Source of the DNA: Lachnospiraceae bacterium
GTDB taxonomy: Bacteria; Bacillota; Clostridia; Lachnospirales; Lachnospiraceae
Reading direction: 5' to 3'
Assembly: GCA_009911035.1 (NCBI GenBank)
Contig: QXWO01000054.1
Span: 1-37,399, forward strand
Length of the DNA stretch: 37,399 bases
Below the pieces are notes generated by a model, which worked only from the letters and a program-made list of their open reading frames with translations, was not told where the DNA came from and did not search any database. The first letter of the stretch is position 1. Every line of letters starts with the position of its first letter. The translations under genes and the position numbers were made by a program. Of the stretch, positions 15,623-24,430 are shown in pieces.

Positions 15623-17746
15623 TTAACTCTGCTCCTGCAGCAGATGCCTCTTTATTGTCCTCACCGTGCTCCGGTACACAATATACACCACTGCTCCCAT
15701 CAAAATCAGTATTCCAAGACACACGCCAAGGGCAATCACTTCATAAGACGAGATCTTCCCGTCATTTCCATACACAATACCGGCAAACAGAATATACATG
15801 GTGGTCATGCCCACCAGCGCCGGGGTGATGAACACGCTGCTGCACTGTTTATTTACTTCCCTGTTCAGAAAGTCCGGAGGCGCCCCCAGCTTTTTCAGGT
15901 CGTCAAAAATGTAACGGTTATTCAGTGCAATGGTCCGGCACCGGGTATTACATATTACCAGCGCGGTTGTAAGGCAGACGATAAAAACAAAAAAGAACAT
16001 CATATACAGTACGCCCGTCATGCGCAGGTAATCATTAATAAGGAGAATACGGAAGCTTGGCTTGTAGGCCCACTGCGTTTTAAACATCATGGAATCTGTC
16101 TGATCAAAGCTGATTTTAAATTCATCCCCCAGTTCTGTATCCATCCAATAAGTTCTGCCTTTTTCATTTTCCCGGATTTTTACCACCCGGTCGTATGCAC
16201 AGGTCTGCTCGCAGCTTTCATCAAAAGAGTCCACAAACAGTCGGTAAAGCTCACTGGCAAATGGGTAGGAATCTTTCCCGTCAGCGTTAAACTGCACAAT
16301 ACGCCCCCGCCATTCATCGGTTAGCCCCTGGGACATCCTCCGGTATTCCTCATTATCCAGCACGTAATACCCAATCTCACCGGCCATCAGATCATAATGC
16401 AGAAATCCGGCAAATTCTGTGTCGATATGGCTCCCCGTCACCATGTTGGTCAAATCTTCTGCCGTCTCATCTGTATAAATACTTGTTTCCTCCGTATTGG
16501 TAACATACAGGTAAGTCCCCGGCAAAACGTCTGCCCTGTGTCCGGTCAGTGTATACCATGCATCCTCCGAAATTACTTTCACTTCACCTCCCAGCACTTC
16601 ATATTCTATGTGAAAACGCCCGCCCCCATCGGAAACCTCTATCTCTCCCCCTGCTCCCAGGGTAATGTACCCGGCTTCCTTCCAGTCTTTCAGCGATAAA
16701 TGGTGCTGCCTGGCAAGCTCCTCTATGGCTCCCCTTTCCGGAATCTTCTGGTCTGCCCGGTACTGGTAAAAATAGTCGCAGGCATAAGCCCTATAGCCAA
16801 GAAGGGATGACAGGGTTCCCATGGGCAGATAAAATATGGCAAAAGCAGCGCCTGCAATCAAAAGCGTGATCACCAGCATATTATTGACGGTCTGCCTCCC
16901 CTGAAATTTCATCATACCGCGGGAAATAATATCTTTATAACGGGTTTTATTCTGCATCTTCCATCCGTGGACCACTGTGTGGAGCATCACCATATAAAGT
17001 CCCACAAAGACCGGCACATACAAAACAGACAGCCAGGACGGCGGGTAGGAGCTGCATAACCGCATCCACACCACCGGCGCTTTATAGCCCATGACCCCTC
17101 CGGCCAGAATAAGCAGAAAGCCTGCCGGGCCGCACCATCTTCCCAATTGCTTTACCGGCTCGTTGATATGCTCCTCACGGATCACTTCCATAATGTTTGT
17201 CTTTTTCAGATAACGCCATGCTGTAAAGCAGGCGCCTGCTACTACCAAAAGGAAAAAAGCTCCCGAAATATACAGGCACCTGAAATCCAGATAAAGAGCC
17301 ATCTCAGCACTGTCCACCAGCAGCAGCCGGAACAGACCCCATATTATCCCCACAAAAGGAAAGCCTGCCAGAATGCCCGTTGCAGCGGACAGGCTGCTTA
17401 AAAAGAACACCTCTCGGAACAACCCCGGAAGCAACATCCTGCGCGAAGCCCCGATTGCCATCAAAACCCCTAATTGCCTGGATTTATGACGGAAAAAGAG
17501 TCCCACCGCATAAATAGTAAAAACAACACAGCCTGCCAGCGTCATCACGAAGATGGCGTACATCTGTTTCCGGCTGTCTCCCCCTTGGGGGAACACTGTC
17601 TGCACTGTCTTCGAACACATCAGCGCAGAGAAGGCAGAAATAATCATAAGTGCAATAAAGTTGCAAATCAGATACAGACGTGAATGTTTCCTGTCCGCCT
17701 TCTGGAGTTTCCGTTCCATTCCTTTCATATTATGCATTTCTGTCAT
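15623..17746 (-). CDS. BceB-like ABC transporter permease (FtsX domain)
   Basis: A 707-aa inner-membrane protein. It has one helix near residue 30, an FtsX-type bundle including GVLMAIGASRRMLLPGLFREVFFLS, further helices to about 320, a large extracytoplasmic domain of about 250 residues, then three more helices at the C-terminus with LKKLGAPPDFLNREV. This layout of about ten helices with a big domain between helices 7 and 8 is that of BceB-type peptide-antibiotic detoxification permeases. The GTG at 17755 is inside the ribosome site; ATG at 17746 follows GGAGG by 8 bp and is chosen. It follows its ATPase by 26 bp. The antibiotic substrate cannot be deduced. Confidence 0.9.
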   Translation of the reverse strand: MTEMHNMKGMERKLQKADRKHSRLYLICNFIALMIISAFSALMCSKTVQTVFPQGGDSRKQMYAIFVMTLAGCVVFTIYAVGLFFRHKSRQLGVLMAIGASRRMLLPGLFREVFFLSSLSAATGILAGFPFVGIIWGLFRLLLVDSAEMALYLDFRCLYISGAFFLLVVAGACFTAWRYLKKTNIMEVIREEHINEPVKQLGRWCGPAGFLLILAGGVMGYKAPVVWMRLCSSYPPSWLSVLYVPVFVGLYMVMLHTVVHGWKMQNKTRYKDIISRGMMKFQGRQTVNNMLVITLLIAGAAFAIFYLPMGTLSSLLGYRAYACDYFYQYRADQKIPERGAIEELARQHHLSLKDWKEAGYITLGAGGEIEVSDGGGRFHIEYEVLGGEVKVISEDAWYTLTGHRADVLPGTYLYVTNTEETSIYTDETAEDLTNMVTGSHIDTEFAGFLHYDLMAGEIGYYVLDNEEYRRMSQGLTDEWRGRIVQFNADGKDSYPFASELYRLFVDSFDESCEQTCAYDRVVKIRENEKGRTYWMDTELGDEFKISFDQTDSMMFKTQWAYKPSFRILLINDYLRMTGVLYMMFFFVFIVCLTTALVICNTRCRTIALNNRYIFDDLKKLGAPPDFLNREVNKQCSSVFITPALVGMTTMYILFAGIVYGNDGKISSYEVIALGVCLGILILMGAVVYIVYRSTVRTIKRHLLQEQS

Positions 17747-17772
17747 ATCAATCACCTCCAGACCTGTTCTCT

Positions 17773-18510
17773 TTAATCACTCATCTCTCTGATGGCATCA
17801 AGCAGTTTATCCTGAAACTCCCTCTGGCTTCCTTCCTTCTCAACCTGCCGGTAGATTGTACCGTCTTTCAACAGGATCACTCTGTCACAGAAGGACGCAG
17901 CAAAGCTGTCGTGAGTCACCATGAAAATGGTTGCTTCCATCTTTTGCTTAGCTTCAATAAAGGTTTCAATTACGATACGGCTTGACTTGGAGTCTAAATT
18001 CCCCGTAGGTTCATCCGCCAGAATGACCATGGGTCTATTGATCAGACTGCGGGCTACAGCCGCCCTCTGCTTCTCCCCGCCGGAAACCTCCGCCGGATAT
18101 TTATCCAGGATATGCCCGATGCCAAACATATCCGCCAGCCTTGCGGCAAGCTGCTCCGCGTCTTTTTCCACTTTCCCCTGCACAATGCGGGGAACAAGAA
18201 TATTTTCACGAATCGTAAGGCCGTCCAAAAGCATAAAATCCTGAAAAACAAATCCCAGCTTTGTGTTCCTGATTTTTGCCAGCGCATCTTCATCCTGCCC
18301 GGCCAGCTTAACACCGCCCACCATAATGCTTCCATCGTCGAAAGGAATATAACAGGAGATACAATTTAAAAGAGTCGTTTTCCCGGAACCGGAAGGTCCC
18401 ATGACCGCCACAAACTCTCCCTGCGCCACGTGAAAGCCGATTCCTTTCAGTACTGAATATTTGACCCTGCCCACCTGATAAGACTTATAAAGATCCTTTA
18501 CATACAACAT
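17773..18510 (-). CDS. BceA-like ABC transporter ATP-binding protein
   Basis: A 245-aa ATPase of the MacB/BceA/LolD class. It has Walker A GPSGSGKT at 38-45, Q-loop FVFQDFMLLDGLT, signature VSGGEKQRAAVARSL, Walker B MVILADEPTGNLDS and an H-loop MVTHDSFAA. The open frame extends to 18567, but ATG at 18510 gives the family N-terminus MLYVKDLYKSYQVG and has an AGGCAGG site. It heads a two-gene operon with the BceB-like permease and is divergent from the LytTR/GHKL pair, the usual arrangement for a stress-sensing exporter module. Confidence 0.93.
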   Translation of the reverse strand: MLYVKDLYKSYQVGRVKYSVLKGIGFHVAQGEFVAVMGPSGSGKTTLLNCISCYIPFDDGSIMVGGVKLAGQDEDALAKIRNTKLGFVFQDFMLLDGLTIRENILVPRIVQGKVEKDAEQLAARLADMFGIGHILDKYPAEVSGGEKQRAAVARSLINRPMVILADEPTGNLDSKSSRIVIETFIEAKQKMEATIFMVTHDSFAASFCDRVILLKDGTIYRQVEKEGSQREFQDKLLDAIREMSD

Positions 18511-18649
18511 AATTTTACCTGCCTTTCTATTATGCCAAATCCCTGCATAGCTACAATGCCTTTCCATGCCTGCCCCCCCTAGCAGGTCTTTAAAAGCACA
18601 GACCTGTCTGGAACCATTGCGGGAAATACTTTATTAAAATATAGCACGA

Positions 18650-18678
18650 AATAAAAATCACGCCGGACATTGTGTCAA
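18650..18678 (-). promoter_or_regulatory. Probable promoter of the BceAB-like operon
   Basis: On the minus strand TTGACA (18678-18673) is followed after 17 bp by TTTATT (18655-18650), a weak -10. The LytTR-like box at 18694-18706 ends 15 bp upstream of the -35, a position suited to activation. Confidence 0.5.
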
Positions 18679-18693
18679 AACTGACCGCGCTAT

Positions 18694-18756
18694 GGTAAAC
18701 TTTACAGGCGGTGTGAAAAGTTTGTAAAGTTTAAACACCTGAATGTAAAGTTTAAA
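18694..18756. promoter_or_regulatory. LytTR-like binding boxes in the divergent control region
   Basis: TGTAAAGTTTAAA occurs exactly at 18723-18735 and 18744-18756, 21 bp apart (two helical turns). An inverted relative, TGTAAAGTTTACC on the minus strand, lies at 18706-18694. LytTR regulators bind imperfect direct repeats spaced about two turns, and the neighbouring gene encodes one. The plus-strand pair ends 15 bp before a TATAAA at 18772-18777, covering the -35 position of the two-component operon. Confidence 0.6.
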
Positions 18757-18828
18757 TTGAAAATAGAAAGCTATAAAAAAAGAAATATGGTAAACTATAA
18801 AGAAACAAGGCAGAAAGGCGGAACAACT

Positions 18829-19545
18829 ATGCTGCGAATTGCACTGTGCGACGATGAAGTAAATGCCAGAGACGCGCTCCGTATAGAATTGGAAAAAATA
18901 CTTTTTGATACCATGGAAAAAATTGTATATGAATTTTCTTCCGGCTCCGTCGCCGCTTCATGGCTTGAAAAACATCCGGGGGAGATCGACCTTCTTTTTC
19001 TGGATGTGGAAATGGCAGGCTTAAACGGCATGGAAACTGCGGCAAAAATCCGCCAGTATGATACCCGGATCATGATTGTATTCGTGACCGGATATACAGA
19101 CTATGTTTTTGACGGATATCAGGTGGGCGCCCTGGACTATATCTTAAAGCCTGCCTCCGCCCACAAGCTCCGGGAACTTCTGGGACGTGTCCGGGCAAAA
19201 CTGGATGCGGAAAAATCCCAGACTTTCCTTCTGAAAAATTTGAGCGGCACATGGCGTTTCTGCCTGTGCGATATCCTGTACTTCTACTCTGACAGACGAC
19301 TGGTATATCTTGTCACCGAAAAGGGGGAATACTCTTTTTATGCCAGATTGGACGAAGTCGAGAAGCAGCTTTCCCCCCGTTTTATAAGAATCCACCAGCG
19401 CTACCTTGTCAATCCTGCCCAAGTCGATTATATCGGCAGCGAGGCCCTCACCCTGGGCGGCGCCCAGCTCCCGTGTAGCAGAAGGTACCGGGAATCTGCC
19501 CTGAACAGCATTGCCAGATTTATGATGGGGGGCGGCCTTGAATGA
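18829..19545 (+). CDS. LytTR-family response regulator
   Basis: A 238-aa regulator. The receiver domain (1-120) has Asp8-Asp9 for Mg2+, phosphoacceptor Asp59 in LLFLDVEMAGLNG, Thr in FVTGYTDYVFDGY and Lys in YILKPAS. A LytTR DNA-binding domain follows (about 135-235), with FIRIHQRYLVNPAQVDYI and LPCSRRYRESAL. The open frame begins at 18757, but ATG at 18829 gives the receiver N-terminus MLRIALCDDE with an AAGGCGG site. It overlaps the kinase start by ATGA. It probably controls itself and the divergent BceAB-like operon through the boxes at 18694-18756. Confidence 0.93.
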   Translation: MLRIALCDDEVNARDALRIELEKILFDTMEKIVYEFSSGSVAASWLEKHPGEIDLLFLDVEMAGLNGMETAAKIRQYDTRIMIVFVTGYTDYVFDGYQVGALDYILKPASAHKLRELLGRVRAKLDAEKSQTFLLKNLSGTWRFCLCDILYFYSDRRLVYLVTEKGEYSFYARLDEVEKQLSPRFIRIHQRYLVNPAQVDYIGSEALTLGGAQLPCSRRYRESALNSIARFMMGGGLE

Positions 19546-20912
19546 ATCCATTTATCTTACAACTGTTTTTGTCCTTTCCAAGCACATGGCTGGCCCTGCA
19601 TACCCTTGCATATCTGATAAAAATCAAATCCCAGCGTTGGAAACGGCTGCTGGTGTTTCTTGGATGCTGGCTTCTTCACAATATACCTATTTTTATAGGC
19701 GATGCCGTTAATATACTGATTGTGTTCTCCTGCTTCCTCTTATTCATTCTTGTAAGCTGTGAAGGAAGTCTGTGGAAAAAAATTACCGTAGGCTCCATGT
19801 ATGCCAGCACCATCTTCTCTTTTAATGCACTGCGGGATACTTACCTGCTTCTGCCTTTTTACATCCGGCATATGGATTCCTCCGGCGGTCAGGACTATAT
19901 CGTATCCCGGCTATTTTTGATCTTTTTGACAAGCATTTCATTTACTGTATTTCTCTATATGGGTATCAGAAAATTCGCGCCGGATAAAGATTACGTCCTT
20001 TCCGACAGTTTGTGGCGACTGCTCTTTCTGCTCACCCTACCGCCCCATGGCATTATTCTGTCCATTACAGCACTACATGGCGAAAGCACCCCTTTTACCC
20101 TGGAATATCCTGCACTGCTGGCCATCTCCCTGCTGTCTTTCATAAGTCTTTTATGGTGCGTCACGGTTCTTGCCAGACAGCAGAAGCTGGAACACCAGAA
20201 TATGTTTATGGAAATCAACCGCAAATATTATGACGCCATGGAGCAACAGCACTTTGAGGTACGGCGGCTGAAACATGACCTTGCCAACCACATACAGGTA
20301 CTTGCCGCGCTGCCCGAAGAACAGCAAAAATCCTATATCCAAAACCTGTCCGGCCTTGCCAAAAGCCTGCAGCCATTGTGGTATTGTGAAGATGCCACTG
20401 TAAACGCTGTATTATCCGTAAAAAGCACCGCCATGGACAGATGCGGCATCCCCATGGAAGTGTCTGTGGATATCCCTTCCAGCCTGCCCTTCCACAAAAC
20501 CGATGTCTGCGCACTCTATGCCAATGCCCTTGACAATGCCATGGAAGCCTGCATGAAGCTTGAAAAGCCTGTACGCTCCATTACCCTTAAGAGCACCGCC
20601 CGGAAGGGTTTGTTCTGCCTGGAAGTCCGCAATCCTGTTCCTGATACCGGCACAGTACCGGAAATCTCTGCGGAATGTCCTCCTGATAAGCTTTTTTTCA
20701 CGTTTATTAAAAAAACTTCCGGCAGGCATAATGACCGGGCAAAATACAGGAACGGGGAGCCCGGCTGCATTTTACCCACTTCAAAAGAAGATGCCGTAAA
20801 CCATGGATTCGGGCTGCGGAGCATCCGGGAAATCGTAACAAGATACCATGGATCGATGGAATGGAAGGTTGTGGACGGGGTGTTTGAATTGTTTTTGTAT
20901 ATTCCTTTATAA
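19542..20912 (+). CDS. GHKL-type sensor histidine kinase (AgrC-like class)
   Basis: A 456-aa membrane kinase. About six hydrophobic helices fill residues 1-210. A short coiled linker leads to the phosphoacceptor His245 in RRLKHDLANHIQ. The ATPase domain has the N-box ALYANALDNAMEAC (Asn328, Asn332) and GFGLRSIREIV near the C-terminus. A segment rich in charged residues (about 380-410, FIKKTSGRHNDRAKYRNGEPG) interrupts the G-box region relative to close relatives. The ATGA overlap with the regulator gene shows translational coupling. The ligand is unknown, perhaps the peptide handled by the neighbouring ABC transporter. Confidence 0.92.
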   Translation: MNPFILQLFLSFPSTWLALHTLAYLIKIKSQRWKRLLVFLGCWLLHNIPIFIGDAVNILIVFSCFLLFILVSCEGSLWKKITVGSMYASTIFSFNALRDTYLLLPFYIRHMDSSGGQDYIVSRLFLIFLTSISFTVFLYMGIRKFAPDKDYVLSDSLWRLLFLLTLPPHGIILSITALHGESTPFTLEYPALLAISLLSFISLLWCVTVLARQQKLEHQNMFMEINRKYYDAMEQQHFEVRRLKHDLANHIQVLAALPEEQQKSYIQNLSGLAKSLQPLWYCEDATVNAVLSVKSTAMDRCGIPMEVSVDIPSSLPFHKTDVCALYANALDNAMEACMKLEKPVRSITLKSTARKGLFCLEVRNPVPDTGTVPEISAECPPDKLFFTFIKKTSGRHNDRAKYRNGEPGCILPTSKEDAVNHGFGLRSIREIVTRYHGSMEWKVVDGVFELFLYIPL

Positions 20913-20929
20913 ATAATAATTCTAAATAG

Positions 20930-21720
20930 GACATATTTCTAATAGAAAAACAATTATTATCTGAACATGACAAAATATGCTTTAACTTATTTTATCTGAT
21001 ATCAGATTGTGAAAGTTCCCTTTGGATAACATCTGAAGAATTCTATATTATTGGACAGACAAATGAACGTCTGACAATGTGGATTTGGATAAAAGAAAAT
21101 GCGGTTGAAGATATACTTTGAGAGATTAAAGCAGTTATTGAAGAACATTTGGAATTGAATCCAGATTTAAATGTAATAGCAGTTGAACCAGTCATCCGAC
21201 CAATACTAAACAGAATAGCAGCGCGGAAAAAGGTTAGTTGTAATAGTATGGTTCCAATGGTTGTTTATCGCTGCAATAAGGTTACAAATGCGAAAAAAGC
21301 AAATGGACATATGATATTATCTAATAATAAACATAAAGAGATTTTGAAAAATTTATTACCGGAATGGTCTGGGATTTAGAAAAGCGTTCTATGTATGAGG
21401 GCGAAGCAGAAAGCTTTGCGGATGATATAGTCGGTTCTCCGGATATGTATTTATGGGAAAATGACACACAAGTGGTTTCCATGGCAATGATTGTTCACAG
21501 AGCGGAGAAATATGCCAGAATCAATACCGTATTTACAGATTCTTCGCAGCGGGGCAAAGGCTACGCCGGAATGCTGGTCGGCGAAGTAACACAGAAAATT
21601 TTGGACGAAGGCAGAATACCAATGCTTTATACCGAGCAGGACAATATATGCTCTAATGCCGCCTACCAAAGTATAGGCTATATCCTTTGTAGGGAATTGA
21701 CGCAGTTTAAATTTTCCTGA
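20930..21720 (+). pseudogene. Broken GNAT-family acetyltransferase
   Basis: Two frames together give one GNAT protein. The first frame runs from just after a TAG at 20927, with no recognisable start codon, and is interrupted by TGA at 21119-21121. It resumes (ELNPDLNVIAVEPVI...) to a TAG at 21377. The C-terminal acetyl-CoA-binding half, with INTVFTDSSQRGKGYAGMLV (motif A) and NAAYQSIGYIL, continues in another frame to 21720. The shift must lie at about 21330-21370, near an AAAAA run. Three lesions (no start, stop, frameshift) argue for a real pseudogene, although the last third is well preserved. Confidence 0.8.
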
Positions 21721-21723
21721 TTG

Positions 21724-21743
21724 CTCCTGCAGCAATGCAGGAG
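21724..21743. terminator. Terminator hairpin
   Basis: CTCCTGCA and TGCAGGAG form a perfect 8-bp stem with a GCAA loop, followed by GCCTTATTATTT. It lies between the GNAT pseudogene stop and the convergent metallo-hydrolase stop. Confidence 0.7.
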
Positions 21744-21749
21744 GCCTTA

Positions 21750-22385
21750 TTATTTCAAATTGATAAGATATGTTTTAACCGGCTTTCCATGTCCAAAATA
21801 TATCGTTTTATCGCCCATTTCTTTAATTTTTTCCGCACTTTGCCGCATCATCTTTTCATTTCCGTAAAGCATGGAAACTGTCGGGTAGAACATGTTCATC
21901 AACGCATCTCCCACTATCACGCAGTCCTCTTTGCAGTCTATCCCTATAGAGCCTTGGGTGTGCCCGGGCAGGGCGATCACCTCCGCGTCGACTCCGTACG
22001 CTTTTAGCAAGTCCCCGTCTTCCAGAAATACCGACGGTGTGATATTCATCTTTACTTTTTTTAAGGATAAAAGAGAGAAAAGCAAAACTATTTTTCCAGG
22101 TATTGTTTTCGCTGACAGCTTTTCTTTCATCTGGTTTTTTAATAGCCCCACATCCTTTTTGTTCATTGCAACAGGCGCCCCAAATAATTTTGAAAAATAA
22201 TCCGCGTTCTGGCAGTGGTCAAAATGTCCGTGGGTCAATACAATCAGTTTAATTGGAAATCTTTTGATTTTTTCCTCAATGGCCTTCCGGTACTCTATTG
22301 TACCTGTGTCCACTAAAACCGCACTGCCCTTTTCCTCCAGCACGTAACAATTGCCATTTCCACATTTCACACGGTATATATCCAT
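21750..22385 (-). CDS. Metallo-beta-lactamase-fold hydrolase
   Basis: A 211-aa soluble metal hydrolase. The zinc motif is THGHFDHCQNA (His52, His54, Asp56, His57), with LPGHTQGSIGI (third His), IVGDALMNMF (bridging Asp) and YFGHGKP (last His) in the expected order. The size matches single-domain glyoxalase II-like members that hydrolyse thioesters or lactones, but the substrate cannot be told. Expression unit unclear; the unknown gene upstream on the same strand starts further right and the gap is 55 bp, so they may be co-transcribed. Confidence 0.88.
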   Translation of the reverse strand: MDIYRVKCGNGNCYVLEEKGSAVLVDTGTIEYRKAIEEKIKRFPIKLIVLTHGHFDHCQNADYFSKLFGAPVAMNKKDVGLLKNQMKEKLSAKTIPGKIVLLFSLLSLKKVKMNITPSVFLEDGDLLKAYGVDAEVIALPGHTQGSIGIDCKEDCVIVGDALMNMFYPTVSMLYGNEKMMRQSAEKIKEMGDKTIYFGHGKPVKTYLINLK

Positions 22386-22440
22386 CCTGCTTTACCTCAT
22401 TACATTTATTTCCTGCTTACTATTGACTGCTTATAGCAGC

Positions 22441-23403
22441 TCATGCCTCTGCTTCTTTCTGACTTTCCTCCAAATTATAGTTAAGTGCAAGATTATCTTT
22501 TATCCGTTTCAGCACAATATCTATCCTCTTTATATCAGATACCATATATTTGGTATCCAGCAGATTCTTAAGGTCTGCCTGCTGCTCTGTTGTTAACTTT
22601 AATGACTGGACAAATGTTATAAGTGCAAAGTCAGCCGCCTGCTTACTTATATAGTCTGGCTGTACACATAAACAGTCTATCAGAATCGATATGCTCGAAA
22701 AAGTATCTTTTCCATATGATGTAAATGATAATTGCTGTAATACTGAAAATACTTCTATTGTATCAAAGTCTATGTCTAAGTCTGATGTGTACAATTCTTT
22801 TATATAGTCGTTGCAATAGGATAGAAACAAGGTGTCTATTGATTTTCTGTTTACTACAAAAATATCTTTACATTTAAAACCAGCTATTTCTAATGGTAAT
22901 TCCAACAGACCTCTTTGTGCCATTACTTTTACCACGTATTTATTTTCATTCTCTACTTTACTTAATACACTATCTGCAAAGATTGGTACATATTTATTGC
23001 CGGTATATAATTGTAATTTATTTGACTTTGCTATCCCTCTTTTGTTATCCTCATGAAATGAGATTATGATTTCTTCAAATTGCTTTGTATCAATTTTTAT
23101 ATAAACAGATATTTTATATAAATTATCTATTACGCATACAAATGATTTATGTGCTTCCTGATCTTTTCTTCTTTCTATCATATATGGCTGGAGGTTGGAC
23201 AAATAACTTTTTATAAATGTCAGTGTGTCAAGTCCACAATACTCTATATAATCAAACAGATGCTGATTTAATCCACTTCTATGTGTACTGTTATCCAGCA
23301 CGATTCTATTTAATTTCGCTAAATTTCTTATTTTTTTACACACTTTTATCATGGAAGTATCGATACCTTCTGCCTCAAGTAACTCATATGTCATATCAGT
23401 CAT
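22441..23403 (-). CDS. Unknown AT-rich protein
   Basis: A 320-aa soluble protein without a family I recognise. It is rich in Lys, Ile, Asp and Tyr, with no signal or membrane helix. The N-terminal third is helical, the middle beta-rich (VCVIDNLYKISVYIKIDTKQFEEIIISFHED) and the C-terminus helical and acidic. ATG at 23403 has a GGGAG site. The longer frame to 23463 is only the 37-bp repeat read as peptide. Its A+T content is clearly higher than that of neighbouring genes, a hint of later acquisition. Confidence 0.7.
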   Translation of the reverse strand: MTDMTYELLEAEGIDTSMIKVCKKIRNLAKLNRIVLDNSTHRSGLNQHLFDYIEYCGLDTLTFIKSYLSNLQPYMIERRKDQEAHKSFVCVIDNLYKISVYIKIDTKQFEEIIISFHEDNKRGIAKSNKLQLYTGNKYVPIFADSVLSKVENENKYVVKVMAQRGLLELPLEIAGFKCKDIFVVNRKSIDTLFLSYCNDYIKELYTSDLDIDFDTIEVFSVLQQLSFTSYGKDTFSSISILIDCLCVQPDYISKQAADFALITFVQSLKLTTEQQADLKNLLDTKYMVSDIKRIDIVLKRIKDNLALNYNLEESQKEAEA

Positions 23404-23419
23404 GATGATCTCCCTTTTA

Positions 23420-23460
23420 TTACAATAAGCCGCCCCAAAAGGCGTGGTAGCGTTTGTTAC
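23420..23460. repeat. 37-bp repeat, single unit (site C)
   Basis: One unit in minus orientation between yaaA and the unknown gene. Read on the minus strand it starts TAACAAACGCTACCACGCC and ends CGGCTTATTG followed by TAATAAAA. The first TAA is the stop codon of yaaA. The core is more diverged, with a TTTTGGGG stretch. Confidence 0.85.
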
Positions 23461-24230
23461 CATAAGGATGTCTGACGCTGCCCGGCATCCGCTGTTACAT
23501 ATACATACCTGTCCTCGCTGGATAGTTCCCGGGAAAAGGAAAATCCCAGCTCCTTAAACGCCTTCATTCCCTCCGGGTTCCCTATCCGGTTTTGTGCCAT
23601 AAAACGCACCATCTCTCCCCGGGCCATTTTCGCCAGGGTTCCCTTCTGCCGTACTTTTCCTTCTGTCAGTACGCCAAATTCAACTGTAAGAAACCTGTCC
23701 TTGGGCGTGAGATACTTTTCAATGCACTTTGCATATTCTTTCGACGCCAGATTGATAATGATATGGTCATCACCAGAAAGCCTCTTATATAAACGGTCCC
23801 CCCAGAAACTGTACAAATCCTTACCGCCATTCACAGAAAGCCCCGCCTGCATTTCCAGCCGGTACGGCACCACCCCGTCGAAGGGTTTCAGCAAACCGTA
23901 AAAACCCGACAGAATGTAAAGGTGTTCTCCAATGTAAGAAAGCTCCTCCTTCGTAAAAACCCCCGGCGCCATATGCTGGTACTGCAGCCCCTCATAGGCG
24001 ATTACCGCCGGAGTCAGGGCCCGCTCCAAATCCATGGTCTGAAACCGTTCATAATTTAAACGGGCAAGCTTCTCGTTACATTTCCACAATGCCTTTGCCT
24101 CCGCAAAAGACAGCGCCTTTACTGTATTCATGAGAATCCGTGCATCCTCTATAAACTCCGGCAGGCCGCCTGTTTCATAAGTGTCCGTGTCCACATTCAT
24201 TTTCTTGGCCGGTGAGATAATCATTTTCAT
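23457..24230 (-). CDS. yaaA: YaaA-family peroxide stress protein
   Basis: A 257-aa protein that begins MKMIISPAKKMN, the family hallmark, and has YEGLQYQHMAPGVF, HLYILSGFYGLLKPFDGVVPYRLEM, FWGDRLYKRL and INLASKEYAKCI, all conserved YaaA blocks. The E. coli homologue lowers free intracellular iron and limits DNA damage during H2O2 stress. Length matches the family. Its stop codon TAA is contributed by a 37-bp repeat unit. The start has only a weak, distant AAGGA site. Confidence 0.94.
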   Translation of the reverse strand: MKMIISPAKKMNVDTDTYETGGLPEFIEDARILMNTVKALSFAEAKALWKCNEKLARLNYERFQTMDLERALTPAVIAYEGLQYQHMAPGVFTKEELSYIGEHLYILSGFYGLLKPFDGVVPYRLEMQAGLSVNGGKDLYSFWGDRLYKRLSGDDHIIINLASKEYAKCIEKYLTPKDRFLTVEFGVLTEGKVRQKGTLAKMARGEMVRFMAQNRIGNPEGMKAFKELGFSFSRELSSEDRYVYVTADAGQRQTSLW

Positions 24231-24430
24231 GTGTTTCTGCCAATCCTTACCATTCCCTAAAACTTTTGTCTAAACTTAATGACGTAATTGTCTAAATCGC
24301 ACCATCACACCTCATTTTGGTGCAAAACTGTCTATTCTATTTTCTTACTATGGCAGTTTGGCCGCTAACCATGACGGCGTTTGCTGCATCATTATTTTAC
24401 CAGACATTTTGCAGGGCGTAAAGGCGGCAT
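24231..24430. other. Intergenic region between yaaA and the MFS gene
   Basis: No gene is seen. It should hold the yaaA promoter (minus strand) and the 3' end of the MFS transcript. TTGTCTAAA-like words recur twice (about 24266 and 24289). I could not assign a clear terminator. Confidence 0.35.

Noticed and set aside
15566-16324. Plus-strand 252-residue open frame
   Set aside because: It is antisense to the BceB-like permease gene, lacks any family motif and has no suitable start site.
23404-23463. N-terminal extension of the unknown protein (VTNATTPFGAAYCNK)
   Set aside because: It is the 37-bp repeat read as peptide. Similar VTNA...AYCNK peptides appear in any frame crossing a unit, for example at 36030-36080 and 33400-33470.
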